A stretch of 64,000 nt of DNA from positions 151,244 to 215,243 of the forward strand of contig DATJUX010000048.1 in NCBI GenBank assembly GCA_035502095.1. The letters are read 5' to 3'. Of this stretch, positions 32,225 through 40,054 are shown one piece after another. Position 1 is the first letter of the stretch; each line of letters starts with the position of its first letter. The position numbers and the translations under genes are program-made. Below the pieces are notes generated by a model that saw only the letters and a list, made by a program, of their open reading frames with translations, had not been told where the DNA came from and made no database searches. The stretch is from JAKANT01 sp035502095. Its GTDB lineage: Bacteria; Pseudomonadota; Gammaproteobacteria; Burkholderiales; Burkholderiaceae_F.

Positions 32225-32312
32225 GCTTCGAGGAGCGTTGCGACGGGGCGCCTGCCCTGCCAGGCTCGAAGCGGGCGGCGCTTCGCCACCGCCACCGGTT
32301 TCAACGGCGCTC
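32225..32312 (+). promoter_or_regulatory. S-adenosylhomocysteine (SAH) riboswitch controlling ahcY
   Basis: The leader contains the conserved SAH aptamer elements in order. A P1 stem is formed by 32225-32232 (GCTTCGAG) with 32265-32272 (CTCGAAGC). The core GAGGAGCGTTGCGACGG starts at 32230. An inner stem pairs GCCTG with CAGGC (32250-32254 with 32261-32265). The 3' segment AACGGCGCTC (32303-32312) can form the pseudoknot with GAGCG (32233-32237). It lies 29 bases before ahcY. Known SAH riboswitches turn on ahcY-containing operons when toxic SAH builds up, so here they would raise ahcY, and probably downstream metF, expression. Confidence 0.9.
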
Positions 32313-32341
32313 GCAAACTTCTTTCACAAGGAGGGCGCGAG

Positions 32342-33784
32342 ATGAGCGCCGTACTCAAATCCCAATCCAATAGCGGCACCAAGGACTTTGTCGTCGCCGA
32401 CCTCGGGCTTGCCGAGTGGGGACGCAAGGAAATCCGCATCGCCGAAACCGAAATGCCAGGCCTGATGGCGATTCGCGAGGAATTCCGCGGCGAGCAGCCG
32501 CTGCGCGGCGCCCGCATCACCGGGTCGCTCCACATGACGATTCAAACGGCGGTCCTGATCCAGACCCTGGAGGCGCTCGGTGCCCGGGTGCGCTGGGCCT
32601 CCTGCAACATCTTTTCCACCCAGGATCACGCGGCGGCGGCGATCGCGGCCGACGGCACGCCGGTGTTCGCTGTCAAGGGCGAAACGCTGGAGGACTACTG
32701 GGAGTACACGCATCGTATCTTCGAGTGGCCCGCGGACCGCAACAACCAGGCGGTGTTTTCGAACATGATCCTGGACGACGGCGGCGACGCGACGCTGTTG
32801 CTGCACCTGGGAACACGCGCCGAGTTCGAGCCGTCCGTACTCGACCACCCCGGCAGCGAGGAGGAAGAGTTCCTGTTCGCCTCCATCAAGGGGCGCCTGG
32901 CGCGCGACCCGAAGTGGTACTCGACACGCCTGCGCCTCATCAAAGGCGTCACCGAAGAGACGACCACCGGCGTGAAGCGGCTGTACCAGATGGCCAAGGA
33001 AGGCAAGCTGGCGTTTCCGGCCATCAATGTCAACGACTCCGTCACCAAGAGCAAGTTCGACAACCTGTACGGCTGCCGCGAGTCGCTGGTCGACGGCATC
33101 AAGCGCGCCACCGACGTGATGGTCGCGGGCAAGATCGCAGTGGTGGCCGGCTATGGCGATGTCGGCAAGGGCTCCGCCCAGGCGCTGCGCGCGCTGAGCG
33201 CGCAGGTGTGGGTGACCGAGATCGATCCGATCTGCGCCCTGCAGGCGGCGATGGAAGGCTATCGCGTCGTGACCATGGAGTACGCCGCCGACAAGGGCGA
33301 TATTTTCGTCACCGCGACCGGCAACTTCCACGTCATCACGCACAACCACATGAACAAGATGAAGGACCAGGCGATCGTCTGCAACATCGGCCACTTCGAC
33401 AACGAAATCGACGTCGCGTCGCTCGACGGATACACGTGGGAAGAGATCAAGCCGCAGGTCGACCACGTGATCTTCCCGGACGGCAAGCGCATCATCCTGC
33501 TCGCCAAGGGGCGGCTCGTGAACCTCGGCTGCGGGACCGGTCATCCGAGCTACGTGATGAGCTCGTCGTTCGCCAACCAGACCATCGCGCAGATCGAGCT
33601 TTTCACCAACACGGCCAGGTATCCGGTCGGTGTCTACACGCTGCCGAAGCATCTGGACGAGAAGGTGGCACGACTGCAGCTGAAGAAGCTCAACGCGCAG
33701 CTGACCGAGCTCACGGACGCGCAAGCGCGCTATATCGGCGTCGACAAGGCGGGGCCGTACAAGGCGGATCATTACCGCTACTGA
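32342..33784 (+). CDS. ahcY: Adenosylhomocysteinase (S-adenosylhomocysteine hydrolase)
   Basis: A 480-residue NAD-dependent enzyme splitting SAH into adenosine and homocysteine. Motifs include KDFVVADLGLAEWGRKEI and MTIQTAVLIQTLEALGA. NINDSVTKSKFDN-like NVNDSVTKSKFDNLYGC follows, and the NAD loop is VVAGYGDVGKGSAQ. The C-terminal ends PYKADHYRY, as in all AhcY. Length fits the bacterial form with its ~40-residue insert. AGGAGG precedes the ATG. It is under the SAH riboswitch and heads an operon with panE-like, membrane and metF genes. Confidence 0.97.
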   Translation: MSAVLKSQSNSGTKDFVVADLGLAEWGRKEIRIAETEMPGLMAIREEFRGEQPLRGARITGSLHMTIQTAVLIQTLEALGARVRWASCNIFSTQDHAAAAIAADGTPVFAVKGETLEDYWEYTHRIFEWPADRNNQAVFSNMILDDGGDATLLLHLGTRAEFEPSVLDHPGSEEEEFLFASIKGRLARDPKWYSTRLRLIKGVTEETTTGVKRLYQMAKEGKLAFPAINVNDSVTKSKFDNLYGCRESLVDGIKRATDVMVAGKIAVVAGYGDVGKGSAQALRALSAQVWVTEIDPICALQAAMEGYRVVTMEYAADKGDIFVTATGNFHVITHNHMNKMKDQAIVCNIGHFDNEIDVASLDGYTWEEIKPQVDHVIFPDGKRIILLAKGRLVNLGCGTGHPSYVMSSSFANQTIAQIELFTNTARYPVGVYTLPKHLDEKVARLQLKKLNAQLTELTDAQARYIGVDKAGPYKADHYRY

Positions 33785-33840
33785 GCACGCATGCGGCCGC
33801 ACGGCGCCGCATTGCCTCGACTCCGAGGGAAGGTCTTCGA

Positions 33841-34770
33841 ATGCGAATCCTGGTGATGGGCGCAGGCGGCGTCGGCGGGTACTTCGGCGCGCAGTTCGCG
33901 CGCGCCGGACACGAGGTCGCGTTCGTCGCCCGTGGCCCGCATCTGGCGGCGCTGCGCGAACACGGGCTCAGGCTGGAGAGCGAACTCGCGCCGCTTCACC
34001 TCACCGATGTGGTCGCCGATTCCGACCCGGCGCGCCTGGGACCCGCGGACATCGTGATGTTCTGCACCAAGGTGTGGGACGTCGGGCAGGGTGCGCGGCA
34101 GATCGCGCGGGCAATCGCACCCGGCGGCCTCGTAATCCCGTTTCAGAACGGCGTCGAAAGCCATCTCATCCTGCGCGATGCGCTGGGGAGCGAGCGGGTC
34201 GCCGGCGGCGTCGCGCAGATCTCCGCGACCATCAAGGCGCCGGGCGTGATCGAGCAGGTCGGGCCGTTTGCGCGGCTGCGCATCGGCGCGTTCCGCGCGG
34301 AGCAGGAGACCCCCCTGAAAGGGTTCGCCGAGACGGGCGCGCGCGCCGGGATCGATATCGAGGTGGTGTCCGATATCGAACGTGCGCTATGGGAGAAGTT
34401 CGTCTTCCTGGTCGCGATTTCGGGCGTCATGTCGCTCGCACGGCAGCCGATCGGCGTCGTTCGGACCGATCTGGATCTGCGCGCGACGCTGACGGCCGCG
34501 CTCGAAGAGGCGGTCGCGGTTGCCCGCGCGCGGCGTGTCGCGCTGGACAGCGACGTCGTTGCGGCGACGCTCAAGCTTATCGACTGGTTGCAGCCCGGAA
34601 TGCGTGCATCGATGCTCAACGATCTCACGCGCGGCAACCGGCTCGAGGCGCCATGGCTGGCGGGCGCGGTGGCACGCATGGCGCGCGATGCGGGGCTCGC
34701 CGCTCCGGTCAACGCGACCATCTACGCCGCGCTCAAACCCTACCTCGACGGCACCCCCAAAGCGTACTGA
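33841..34770 (+). CDS. 2-dehydropantoate 2-reductase (PanE/ApbA family)
   Basis: A 309-residue NADPH-dependent ketopantoate reductase-family enzyme. The Rossmann loop is MGAGGVGGYFGA (6-17). FCTKVWDV holds the substrate-side lysine, and IPFQNGVES is a family motif. ALWEKFVFLVAISGVMSLAR carries the catalytic lysine, and SMLNDLTRGN the conserved Asp/Arg contacts. In the pantothenate pathway it makes pantoate. Its place within an ahcY-metF operon is unusual for that role, so a related 2-keto acid substrate is possible. The ATG at 33841 follows the ahcY stop by 56 bases. Confidence 0.88.
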   Translation: MRILVMGAGGVGGYFGAQFARAGHEVAFVARGPHLAALREHGLRLESELAPLHLTDVVADSDPARLGPADIVMFCTKVWDVGQGARQIARAIAPGGLVIPFQNGVESHLILRDALGSERVAGGVAQISATIKAPGVIEQVGPFARLRIGAFRAEQETPLKGFAETGARAGIDIEVVSDIERALWEKFVFLVAISGVMSLARQPIGVVRTDLDLRATLTAALEEAVAVARARRVALDSDVVAATLKLIDWLQPGMRASMLNDLTRGNRLEAPWLAGAVARMARDAGLAAPVNATIYAALKPYLDGTPKAY

Positions 34771-34786
34771 CAAGAAAGGATCACGC

Positions 34787-35131
34787 ATGCGCATCCTGCT
34801 GGTCTGGGTTCTGAATGCCGTCGCGCTCTGGCTGGTCGCACAGATCCTGCCCGGCGTACACATCGTCAAGTGGTGGCCGGATGCGCTGGTCGCCGTGCTC
34901 GTACTGGGATTGGTCAACACGTTGATCCGGCCGATCCTGATCATTCTCACGCTGCCCGTAACCATCGTCACCCTCGGGCTGTTCCTGTTCGTCCTCAACG
35001 CCCTGCTCTTTTATGCCGTCGGTTCGATCCTCAAAGGGTTCGAGGTCGACAGCTTCTGGTGGGCCCTGGGGGGCGCGGTGCTCTACAGCCTGTTCTCGTG
35101 GGCGCTCTCCTCGATGCTCAAGACACGATGA
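34787..35131 (+). CDS. Phage holin family 4 / YvlD-like membrane protein
   Basis: A 114-residue protein with four hydrophobic helices: ILLVWVLNAVALWLVAQILP, ALVAVLVLGLVNTLIRPI, a Pro-Thr-rich helix with LTLPVTIVTLGLFLFVLNAL, and a C-terminal FWWALGGAVLYSLFSWAL. The N-x-x-I-R-P-I/L and LTLP pattern is typical of Phage_holin_4_2 domain proteins. These are chromosomal proteins of unknown role, frequently placed between ahcY and metF in Betaproteobacteria, and are not evidence of a prophage. AAGAAAGGA precedes the ATG, and the stop overlaps the metF start by four bases. Confidence 0.88.
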   Translation: MRILLVWVLNAVALWLVAQILPGVHIVKWWPDALVAVLVLGLVNTLIRPILIILTLPVTIVTLGLFLFVLNALLFYAVGSILKGFEVDSFWWALGGAVLYSLFSWALSSMLKTR

Positions 35132-35967
35132 CGGCACGCACCTACAGCTTCGAATTCTTCCCGCCCAAGACCCCCGAGGGCGAGGTCAAGCTGCGCGGCG
35201 TGCGCACGCGGCTGGCGGCGCTCGAGCCGGACTATTTTTCGGTCACCTTCGGCGCCGGCGGCGCGACGCGCGAGGGGACCTGGAGCACGGTGCAGGAGAT
35301 CCATAAGGCGGGCCTGCCGGTGGCACCGCACATCTCGTGCGTCGGTTCGGGGCGTGCGTCGATCGGGAAACTCCTGACCGCCTATCGCGAGGCGGGGATC
35401 CGGCGTCTGGTGGCACTGCGCGGCGATGCGCCCTCCGGCACCGGAGTCGGCGGCGGTGAACTGGCCTTCGCCAGCGAGCTGGTCGAGTTCGTGCGGGCGC
35501 AATCTGGCGACTGGTTTCACATCGACGTTGCGGCGTACCCGGAATACCACCCGCAGGCGCGCTCGCCGGACGAGGACCTTGAGCACTTCGTGCGCAAGGT
35601 GCGGGCGGGCGCGAACTCGGCCATCACGCAGTACTTCTACAACGCCGATGCCTATTTCCGCTTCTGCGACGAGGCGCGCGCGCGCGGATGCGCGGTGCCG
35701 ATCGTGCCGGGTGTGATGCCGATCACCAACTTCGCGCAACTGACGCGTTTCTCGGACGCGTGCGGCGCCGAGATTCCGCGCTGGATCCGCAACAAGCTCG
35801 CAAGTTATGGCGACGATCGGGAATCGATCCGCGCCTTCGGCCTCGATGTCGTGAGCGGCCTTTGCGAGCGCCTGCTCGCGCAAGGCGCACCCGGCCTGCA
35901 CATCTTCACGATGAACCTGGCCGATGCGTCGCTCGAAATCTGGCGCCGGCTGGGCCTGCCCAGGTAG
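35128..35967 (+). CDS. metF: Methylenetetrahydrofolate reductase
   Basis: A 279-residue flavoprotein reducing 5,10-methylene-THF to 5-methyl-THF, the methyl donor for homocysteine. TYSFEFFPPKTPEGE gives the catalytic Glu. VTFGAGGATREGTW, PHISCVG, the FAD-binding LRGDAP motif, ITQYFYNAD and PGVMPITNF are all family signatures. Its ATG overlaps the upstream membrane-protein stop (ATGA). Being in the ahcY operon, it should respond to the SAH riboswitch, joining SAH removal to homocysteine remethylation. Confidence 0.96.
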   Translation: MTARTYSFEFFPPKTPEGEVKLRGVRTRLAALEPDYFSVTFGAGGATREGTWSTVQEIHKAGLPVAPHISCVGSGRASIGKLLTAYREAGIRRLVALRGDAPSGTGVGGGELAFASELVEFVRAQSGDWFHIDVAAYPEYHPQARSPDEDLEHFVRKVRAGANSAITQYFYNADAYFRFCDEARARGCAVPIVPGVMPITNFAQLTRFSDACGAEIPRWIRNKLASYGDDRESIRAFGLDVVSGLCERLLAQGAPGLHIFTMNLADASLEIWRRLGLPR

Positions 35968-35985
35968 CGCCCGGATCGGCTCTCT

Positions 35986-36645
35986 TCAGGCGGGCGCAGC
36001 GCGGTACGGTTCGTCGTCGGCGACGAACTCGTCCTCGTGCGCGGCCTCTGCTGCCCATGCCTGCATCGCGGGCAGCTTCAGCATGGTGCGCATGTACTCG
36101 GCCGCCTGCCCCGGCAAGTCCGGCTCGTACGTATTGAAGCGCCACACCACCGGCGCGAAGTACGCGTCGGCGACGCCGAAACGGCCGAACAGGAACGGCC
36201 CGGTCCCCGCGAACCGGCTGCGTGCGCCCCAGATCGCGGCGATTCGTGTGATGTCCTTCTGCACTTCGATGTTCCAGCCGCGCGCGGGCAGGCGGGCGCC
36301 GACGTTCATCGGCATGGCCGAGCGCAGGGCCTGGAAGCCGGCGTGCATCTCGGCGCAGATCGACCGCGCCTCGGCGCGCTGCTTCCGATCCGATGGCCAC
36401 AGAAGCTTGTCGGCGAAGTTCTCCGCGATGTATTCGGCAATCGCGAGGCTGTCCCAGATCGTCAGGTCGCCGTCGATCAGCACCGGCACGCGGCCCGCGC
36501 GCGAGTAGCGCAGCACCTGCCTCTTGAAGTCCGGTGCCGTGAAGCGCAGGGGAATCTCCTCGAACGCGATCCCGGCGTGCCGCAGCAGCAGCCAGGTACG
36601 CAGCGACCAGCTCGAATAATTCCTGCTTCCGATCACCAGCTTCAT
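35986..36645 (-). CDS. Glutathione S-transferase family protein
   Basis: A 219-residue cytosolic GST. The thioredoxin-like N-domain starts MKLVIGSRNYSSWSLRTWLLL (catalytic-type Ser/Tyr region). The glutathione-binding motifs are RVPVLIDGDLTIWDSLAIAEYI, and the all-helical C-domain contains FLFGRFGVADAYFAPVVWRF. The substrate is unknown. It converges with metF (18 bases between genes) and lies 17 bases downstream of the isochorismatase-type gene, so the two are probably co-transcribed. Confidence 0.92.
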   Translation of the reverse strand: MKLVIGSRNYSSWSLRTWLLLRHAGIAFEEIPLRFTAPDFKRQVLRYSRAGRVPVLIDGDLTIWDSLAIAEYIAENFADKLLWPSDRKQRAEARSICAEMHAGFQALRSAMPMNVGARLPARGWNIEVQKDITRIAAIWGARSRFAGTGPFLFGRFGVADAYFAPVVWRFNTYEPDLPGQAAEYMRTMLKLPAMQAWAAEAAHEDEFVADDEPYRAAPA

Positions 36646-36662
36646 GACCCAAGCTCCGCAGA

Positions 36663-37211
36663 TCAATTGGCGGCGACGATGTGCGCGGTGTCGCGCGCCG
36701 TCGCGAAGTTGCCGTGCAAGGCGGCGATGAACGACCCCTGCACCTGTGACGCGGGGACGTCGGTGTCGACGAAGCGCAGGCTGCGGGTCGCGCAGGCGTC
36801 GAACGCGAGATCGATCTTGAAGCCGAGGTCGAAGGCCGCCCGGACGCTGGTGTCGATGCACATGTGCGTCATCATCCCGGCGACGACGAGCTGCGTGACA
36901 CCGCGGGCGCGCAGCTCGGTGTCGAGGCGGGTGGCGCGAAACGCATTCGGGAAGTTCTTCTGGATCACCGGCTCGGCGGCGAGCGGCGCAACGGCGGGAT
37001 GAAACTCCACGCCGTCGGTGCCGGGGAGAAAGAACGTCGCGTTCGGGCGCGTCGAGAGATGCTGGACATGAAAGAGCGGCCAGCCGCGCTCGCGAAAGGC
37101 CTTCAGCAGGCGGGCCGCGTTCTCGGCTGCCGCATCGGCGCCGTCGAGCGGCATGCGGCCCCCAGCAAAGTAATCCCTCTGGATGTCGATCACCACCAGC
37201 GCAGCGCTCAT
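36663..37211 (-). CDS. Isochorismatase-family cysteine hydrolase
   Basis: A 182-residue hydrolase with the complete triad: D9 (VVIDIQRDYF), K85 (VIQKNFPNAF) and nucleophile C118 (MMTHMCIDTS). The conserved non-proline cis-peptide region is AGMMTH. Members include nicotinamidases and various amidases; this short form resembles broad YcaC/RutB-like or amidase-type proteins, and the substrate cannot be named. AAAGGAG precedes the ATG at 37211. It follows a broken GST gene. Confidence 0.9.
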   Translation of the reverse strand: MSAALVVIDIQRDYFAGGRMPLDGADAAAENAARLLKAFRERGWPLFHVQHLSTRPNATFFLPGTDGVEFHPAVAPLAAEPVIQKNFPNAFRATRLDTELRARGVTQLVVAGMMTHMCIDTSVRAAFDLGFKIDLAFDACATRSLRFVDTDVPASQVQGSFIAALHGNFATARDTAHIVAAN

Positions 37212-37230
37212 TGCGTTTGCTCCTTTGCTT

Positions 37231-37452
37231 TCATGCCAAAGGGGCGGATCTTATTTCTTTGCCCGGCCAGTGGCGCTCTTCCAGCACAAGAGTGGGAATC
37301 TGTCCAAGCGGGTTGATGCGCTTGAGTTCATCGAACCCGGGGCCAGGGGACCACGTCGCCCCTTCGACCTGGCGGTAGCCGACGCCGGCAATGACCAACG
37401 CCGCCTCGACGGCGGCCGCACCCGAGCCACGTGCCCCGTACAGCGTCAGCAT
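37231..37452 (-). pseudogene. Truncated glutathione S-transferase (N-terminal domain remnant)
   Basis: A 73-residue open frame starting MLTLYGARGSGAAAVEAAL and reaching FDELKRINPLGQIPTLVLEE. This is a good GST thioredoxin-fold N-domain up to the cis-proline motif. After ~60 residues the sequence becomes ERHWPGKEIRSAPLA and stops. The glutathione-contacting Glu-Ser motif and the entire helical C-domain are missing. No continuation was seen in other frames before the isochorismatase gene 19 bases on. Full GSTs are about 200 residues, so this is probably the relic of a deletion. The start overlaps the cupin stop by seven bases, so it may still be translated. Confidence 0.6.
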
Positions 37453-37817
37453 CCAGCCTCTCGCGATGATCGACAACCGCTTTGTCCGCCCGCAGCACGC
37501 TCGACGACCAGTACTCGCGCCTCGCCGCGCGGCCTGGCGATGCGCTCGCAGCCCGCGCCGGCCACGAAGAGATCGCCCGCGCCGAGCGTGACGAACCGCT
37601 CGGATCCTTCGCGACGGTAATGCATGTCCACCAGCCCATCGATCACAAGGAAGACCTCGTCGGCCTCGTTGACGCGCCATGGACAGGGCTTGTTGGCCCA
37701 ATGCAGGCGTGCACTGACCCCGTCGAGTTGCATCAACTCGACCGCGTCCCACGCCCGCCGCGGGCGGAATTCGCGCCCCCGCACGACGCGGGTTCCCTGC
37801 GCGGCGGGCGCGACCAT
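37446..37817 (-). CDS. Cupin domain protein
   Basis: A 123-residue single-domain cupin. The first cupin motif reads ANKPCPWRVNEADEVFLVIDGLVDM, in which the usual HxH is degenerate and the Glu kept. The second reads LGAGDLFVAGAGCERIARP. It may therefore bind a small molecule or no metal. It starts on an ATG overlapping the stop of the DUF2917 gene by one base. It lies between the DUF2917 gene and the GST fragment. Confidence 0.75.
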   Translation of the reverse strand: MVAPAAQGTRVVRGREFRPRRAWDAVELMQLDGVSARLHWANKPCPWRVNEADEVFLVIDGLVDMHYRREGSERFVTLGAGDLFVAGAGCERIARPRGEARVLVVERAAGGQSGCRSSREAGC

Positions 37818-38332
37818 CAGTTCGCCGCCAGAAAGCCGGCGCGCGCATTGGCAACGCTGCGCGAGAGTGCATCCGCCGCTCCGGTCGCGCGACTCGCGTG
37901 CGTCGCGCTTGCCGCGGCCATATCCCCGGGCGCGAGCGGGCCGGGAGCAGCCAGATGCAACACGCTCATGCTGACCGCAACCGCGAGCAGCAGGATCACC
38001 GAGCGCGCAAGCACGTCCCGCGACGCCGCACGTGCACGCAGCGCCTGCCAGACATGGCGGCCGCGCCGAACCAGCGAAGCGGTGAGGTTTCGGCCCGCCG
38101 GTTCGATCACCTGTACCCGCGCGGCCCCCAAGCCTTCGATCACTGCCAGTCCGCCCGAATGCAGCGTGACCTCGTCGCCGCAGCTGACGACGACATCCTG
38201 CTCGCAACCTTGCTGGGTCAACCACATCGAGCCGAAAAGAACCCGCACCCGGGTGCCCGGGCGCCCCGCCAGCGTCAACAACTGCTCGTAGCCGAGGTCG
38301 ATGGTGCGCGTTGTCGTATGTGCCCAGTTCAT
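37817..38332 (-). CDS. DUF2917 domain protein with one transmembrane segment
   Basis: A 171-residue protein. The N-terminal DUF2917 domain (about residues 10-75) includes GTRVRVLFGSMWLTQQGCEQDVVVSCGDEVTL-type sequence. A hydrophobic segment at about 108-130 is the probable membrane anchor, and the tail is Ala-rich. AGGAG precedes the ATG at 38332. DUF2917 genes frequently sit opposite a LysR regulator, as here. The function is unknown. Confidence 0.8.
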   Translation of the reverse strand: MNWAHTTTRTIDLGYEQLLTLAGRPGTRVRVLFGSMWLTQQGCEQDVVVSCGDEVTLHSGGLAVIEGLGAARVQVIEPAGRNLTASLVRRGRHVWQALRARAASRDVLARSVILLLAVAVSMSVLHLAAPGPLAPGDMAAASATHASRATGAADALSRSVANARAGFLAAN

Positions 38333-38362
38333 GACGTATCTCCTGCAGAGCCCGCGACGATC

Positions 38363-38372
38363 TGTCGCGACA
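38363..38372. promoter_or_regulatory. Perfect palindrome upstream of the DUF2917 gene
   Basis: TGTCGCGACA is a perfect 10-base palindrome in the 122-base divergent region, 30 bases upstream of the DUF2917 start. It may be an operator half, or simply chance in GC-rich DNA. Confidence 0.3.
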
Positions 38373-38426
38373 GGGTTGCATTAGAGGACTGCGTCGGGCC
38401 GCCGACAAACGAAACCTTTGCAAACG

Positions 38427-38449
38427 ATGCATGCAGTTACTGCATGCAT
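38427..38449. promoter_or_regulatory. Probable operator: perfect inverted repeat at the LysR gene start
   Basis: ATGCATGCAG-TTA-CTGCATGCAT is a perfect 10-bp inverted repeat with a three-base spacer, ending five bases before the chosen LysR start codon. It is AT-richer than its surroundings. The position fits autorepression by the LysR protein or joint control of the divergent DUF2917-cupin operon. Confidence 0.6.
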
Positions 38450-38454
38450 CCGTT

Positions 38455-39429
38455 ATGCTCAGGTGGATGTCCGCCCGGCCACCCCGTCGCCCTGCCCGCC
38501 GTCGCCCGATCCAGGCGGGAGTCCTGCGCGGCTTCGAAGCCTCCGGCCGCCTGTTGAGCTTCACGCTCGCTGCCGCCGAGCTGAACCTCACCCAGTCGTC
38601 CATCAGCCGCCAGGTGGCGGCGCTCGAGCGGCAGGTAGGCAAGAAGCTGTTCACCCGCAAGACGCGCGCGCTGGCACTGACCGGCTCCGGCGACCAGCTG
38701 CTGCGCGTCGTACGGCAATCGCTGGCGACCATCGATCGCACGGTCGAAGAGATCCGCGGCGCGAGCGGGCCGCCGCGGGTCACCGTCACCACGTATGCGT
38801 CTTTTGCATCCCTTTGGCTGGTTCCCCGCCTAGCGGCGTTCCAGCGCATGCACCCACAGATCGAGATTCGCATCGACGCCGTCGACCGCGCGGTCGACCT
38901 CGAAGTCGAGGGCGTCGACGTCGCCCTGCGCTGGTGCCGCCCGCAGGCGGCGCCGGGGCACGCCCTGCTTCTGGTAGAGGAAGAGATCACGCCGGCGGTC
39001 AGCCCGGACCTGCTCGAACGCAGCGGCGCGGTGCTCAACGCCCCGGCGGACCTGCTCCAATTGCCTCTGCTCGAGATGGACGACCAGATGCCGACCTCGA
39101 TCTCGAGCAGCTGGAGCCAATGGTTCGAGTTTGCCGGGGTCGCACCGGATGAGCAGCGCCCGCTGGCCGGCAAGCTCTATTTCACCTTCGTCGACCAGTC
39201 CGTGCAGGCCGCGGTCCGCGGACAGGGTGTCGTGCTCGGGCGGACGCCCTTTCTGGACGATCTCGTCGCGGCCGGGCAGCTGGTGACGCCGTTTCCGAAC
39301 CTGCGCTTCCGCACCGGGTACTGCTATTTCCTGATCGAAAACCGGGAGCGCTCGGACCTGCCTCACGTGGCCAAGTTTCGCGCCTGGCTCAACGACGAGG
39401 TCCGGCGCGGCCCACGGCGTTCGACCTGA
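38455..39429 (+). CDS. LysR family transcriptional regulator
   Basis: About 324 residues. The winged helix-turn-helix near residues 20-80 reads SFTLAAAELNLTQSSISRQVAALERQVG. It is followed by a linker helix and a two-lobe effector-binding domain (VTVTTYASFASLWLVPRLAAF, VEGVDVALRWC). The overall pattern resembles the GcvA/TrpI-like branch. An ATG at 38431 lies inside the palindrome and is unlikely. 38455 and 38467 are both possible, without a clear Shine-Dalgarno. It is divergent from DUF2917-cupin, its likely target operon. Confidence 0.9.
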   Translation: MLRWMSARPPRRPARRRPIQAGVLRGFEASGRLLSFTLAAAELNLTQSSISRQVAALERQVGKKLFTRKTRALALTGSGDQLLRVVRQSLATIDRTVEEIRGASGPPRVTVTTYASFASLWLVPRLAAFQRMHPQIEIRIDAVDRAVDLEVEGVDVALRWCRPQAAPGHALLLVEEEITPAVSPDLLERSGAVLNAPADLLQLPLLEMDDQMPTSISSSWSQWFEFAGVAPDEQRPLAGKLYFTFVDQSVQAAVRGQGVVLGRTPFLDDLVAAGQLVTPFPNLRFRTGYCYFLIENRERSDLPHVAKFRAWLNDEVRRGPRRST

Positions 39430-39438
39430 GCCTTTCGG

Positions 39439-39996
39439 CTAGAGCACCCCGCTCTCGGTGATCACCAGATCCAGCCGGACGTCGTGAGGCTGCGGGTTGA
39501 TCGTGTTCACGCGCGTGCATTCGAACGCGATGCCGACGGCCACCGGCCGCGGATCCAGTACCGCCAGGGTGCGGTCGTAGTAACCGCCGCCAAAACCGAG
39601 CCGATAGCGCAGGCCGTCGATTCCCACACACGGGATCAACAGAAGCTGCGGCACCATGCGTGCGTGCCGGCTCGGCTGTGCAATCCCGAGCGGCCCCTCC
39701 ATCATCGGCGTGTCGGCACTCCAGGGTGCGAATTCGAGCAGCTTGTCGACGATGACGGGCAGCCCCGCGCGCCGCTGCACGTCCTCGCCCAGCCACGCGA
39801 GCACGGTGCGGCGCAGGTCGGGCTCGCCGCGGATCGGCCAGTAGAAGGCGAGCCGCGTCAGCGGCATGGTGCGCAGCCAGCGCGCGACGCGCGCCGCGAG
39901 CGCGCGCTCGACCTCGACCCGGTTTGGCATCGCCTGACGCGCCGTCAGAAGCTTGTCACGCAGCTCGTGCCGCGCGAATTTTGCTTCCTCTTCCAT
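39439..39996 (-). CDS. 5-formyltetrahydrofolate cyclo-ligase
   Basis: A 185-residue ATP-dependent enzyme (YgfA/MTHFS type) converting 5-formyl-THF to 5,10-methenyl-THF. The N-terminal helix (KFARHELRDKLLTARQAM) is typical. LAFYWPIRGEPDLR is the substrate region, and the C-terminal signature LIPCVGIDGLRYRLGFGGGYYDR is the ATP/folate motif. The ATG at 39996 gives the normal family length. It converges with the LysR gene and is divergent from slt, 58 bases away. Together with metF and folB, the window carries several folate genes. Confidence 0.92.
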   Translation of the reverse strand: MEEEAKFARHELRDKLLTARQAMPNRVEVERALAARVARWLRTMPLTRLAFYWPIRGEPDLRRTVLAWLGEDVQRRAGLPVIVDKLLEFAPWSADTPMMEGPLGIAQPSRHARMVPQLLLIPCVGIDGLRYRLGFGGGYYDRTLAVLDPRPVAVGIAFECTRVNTINPQPHDVRLDLVITESGVL

Positions 39997-40054
39997 TGCC
40001 GTGAAGGCCTGCTGTGTTAGTCTCGACGCGAACTTGACGTTCTGTGTGCGGGCG

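Noticed and set aside
34787..35131. Holin-like protein as evidence of a prophage
   Set aside because: The family is a common chromosomal membrane protein near metF; no other phage gene is present, and the start and stop are fitted into the ahcY-metF operon.
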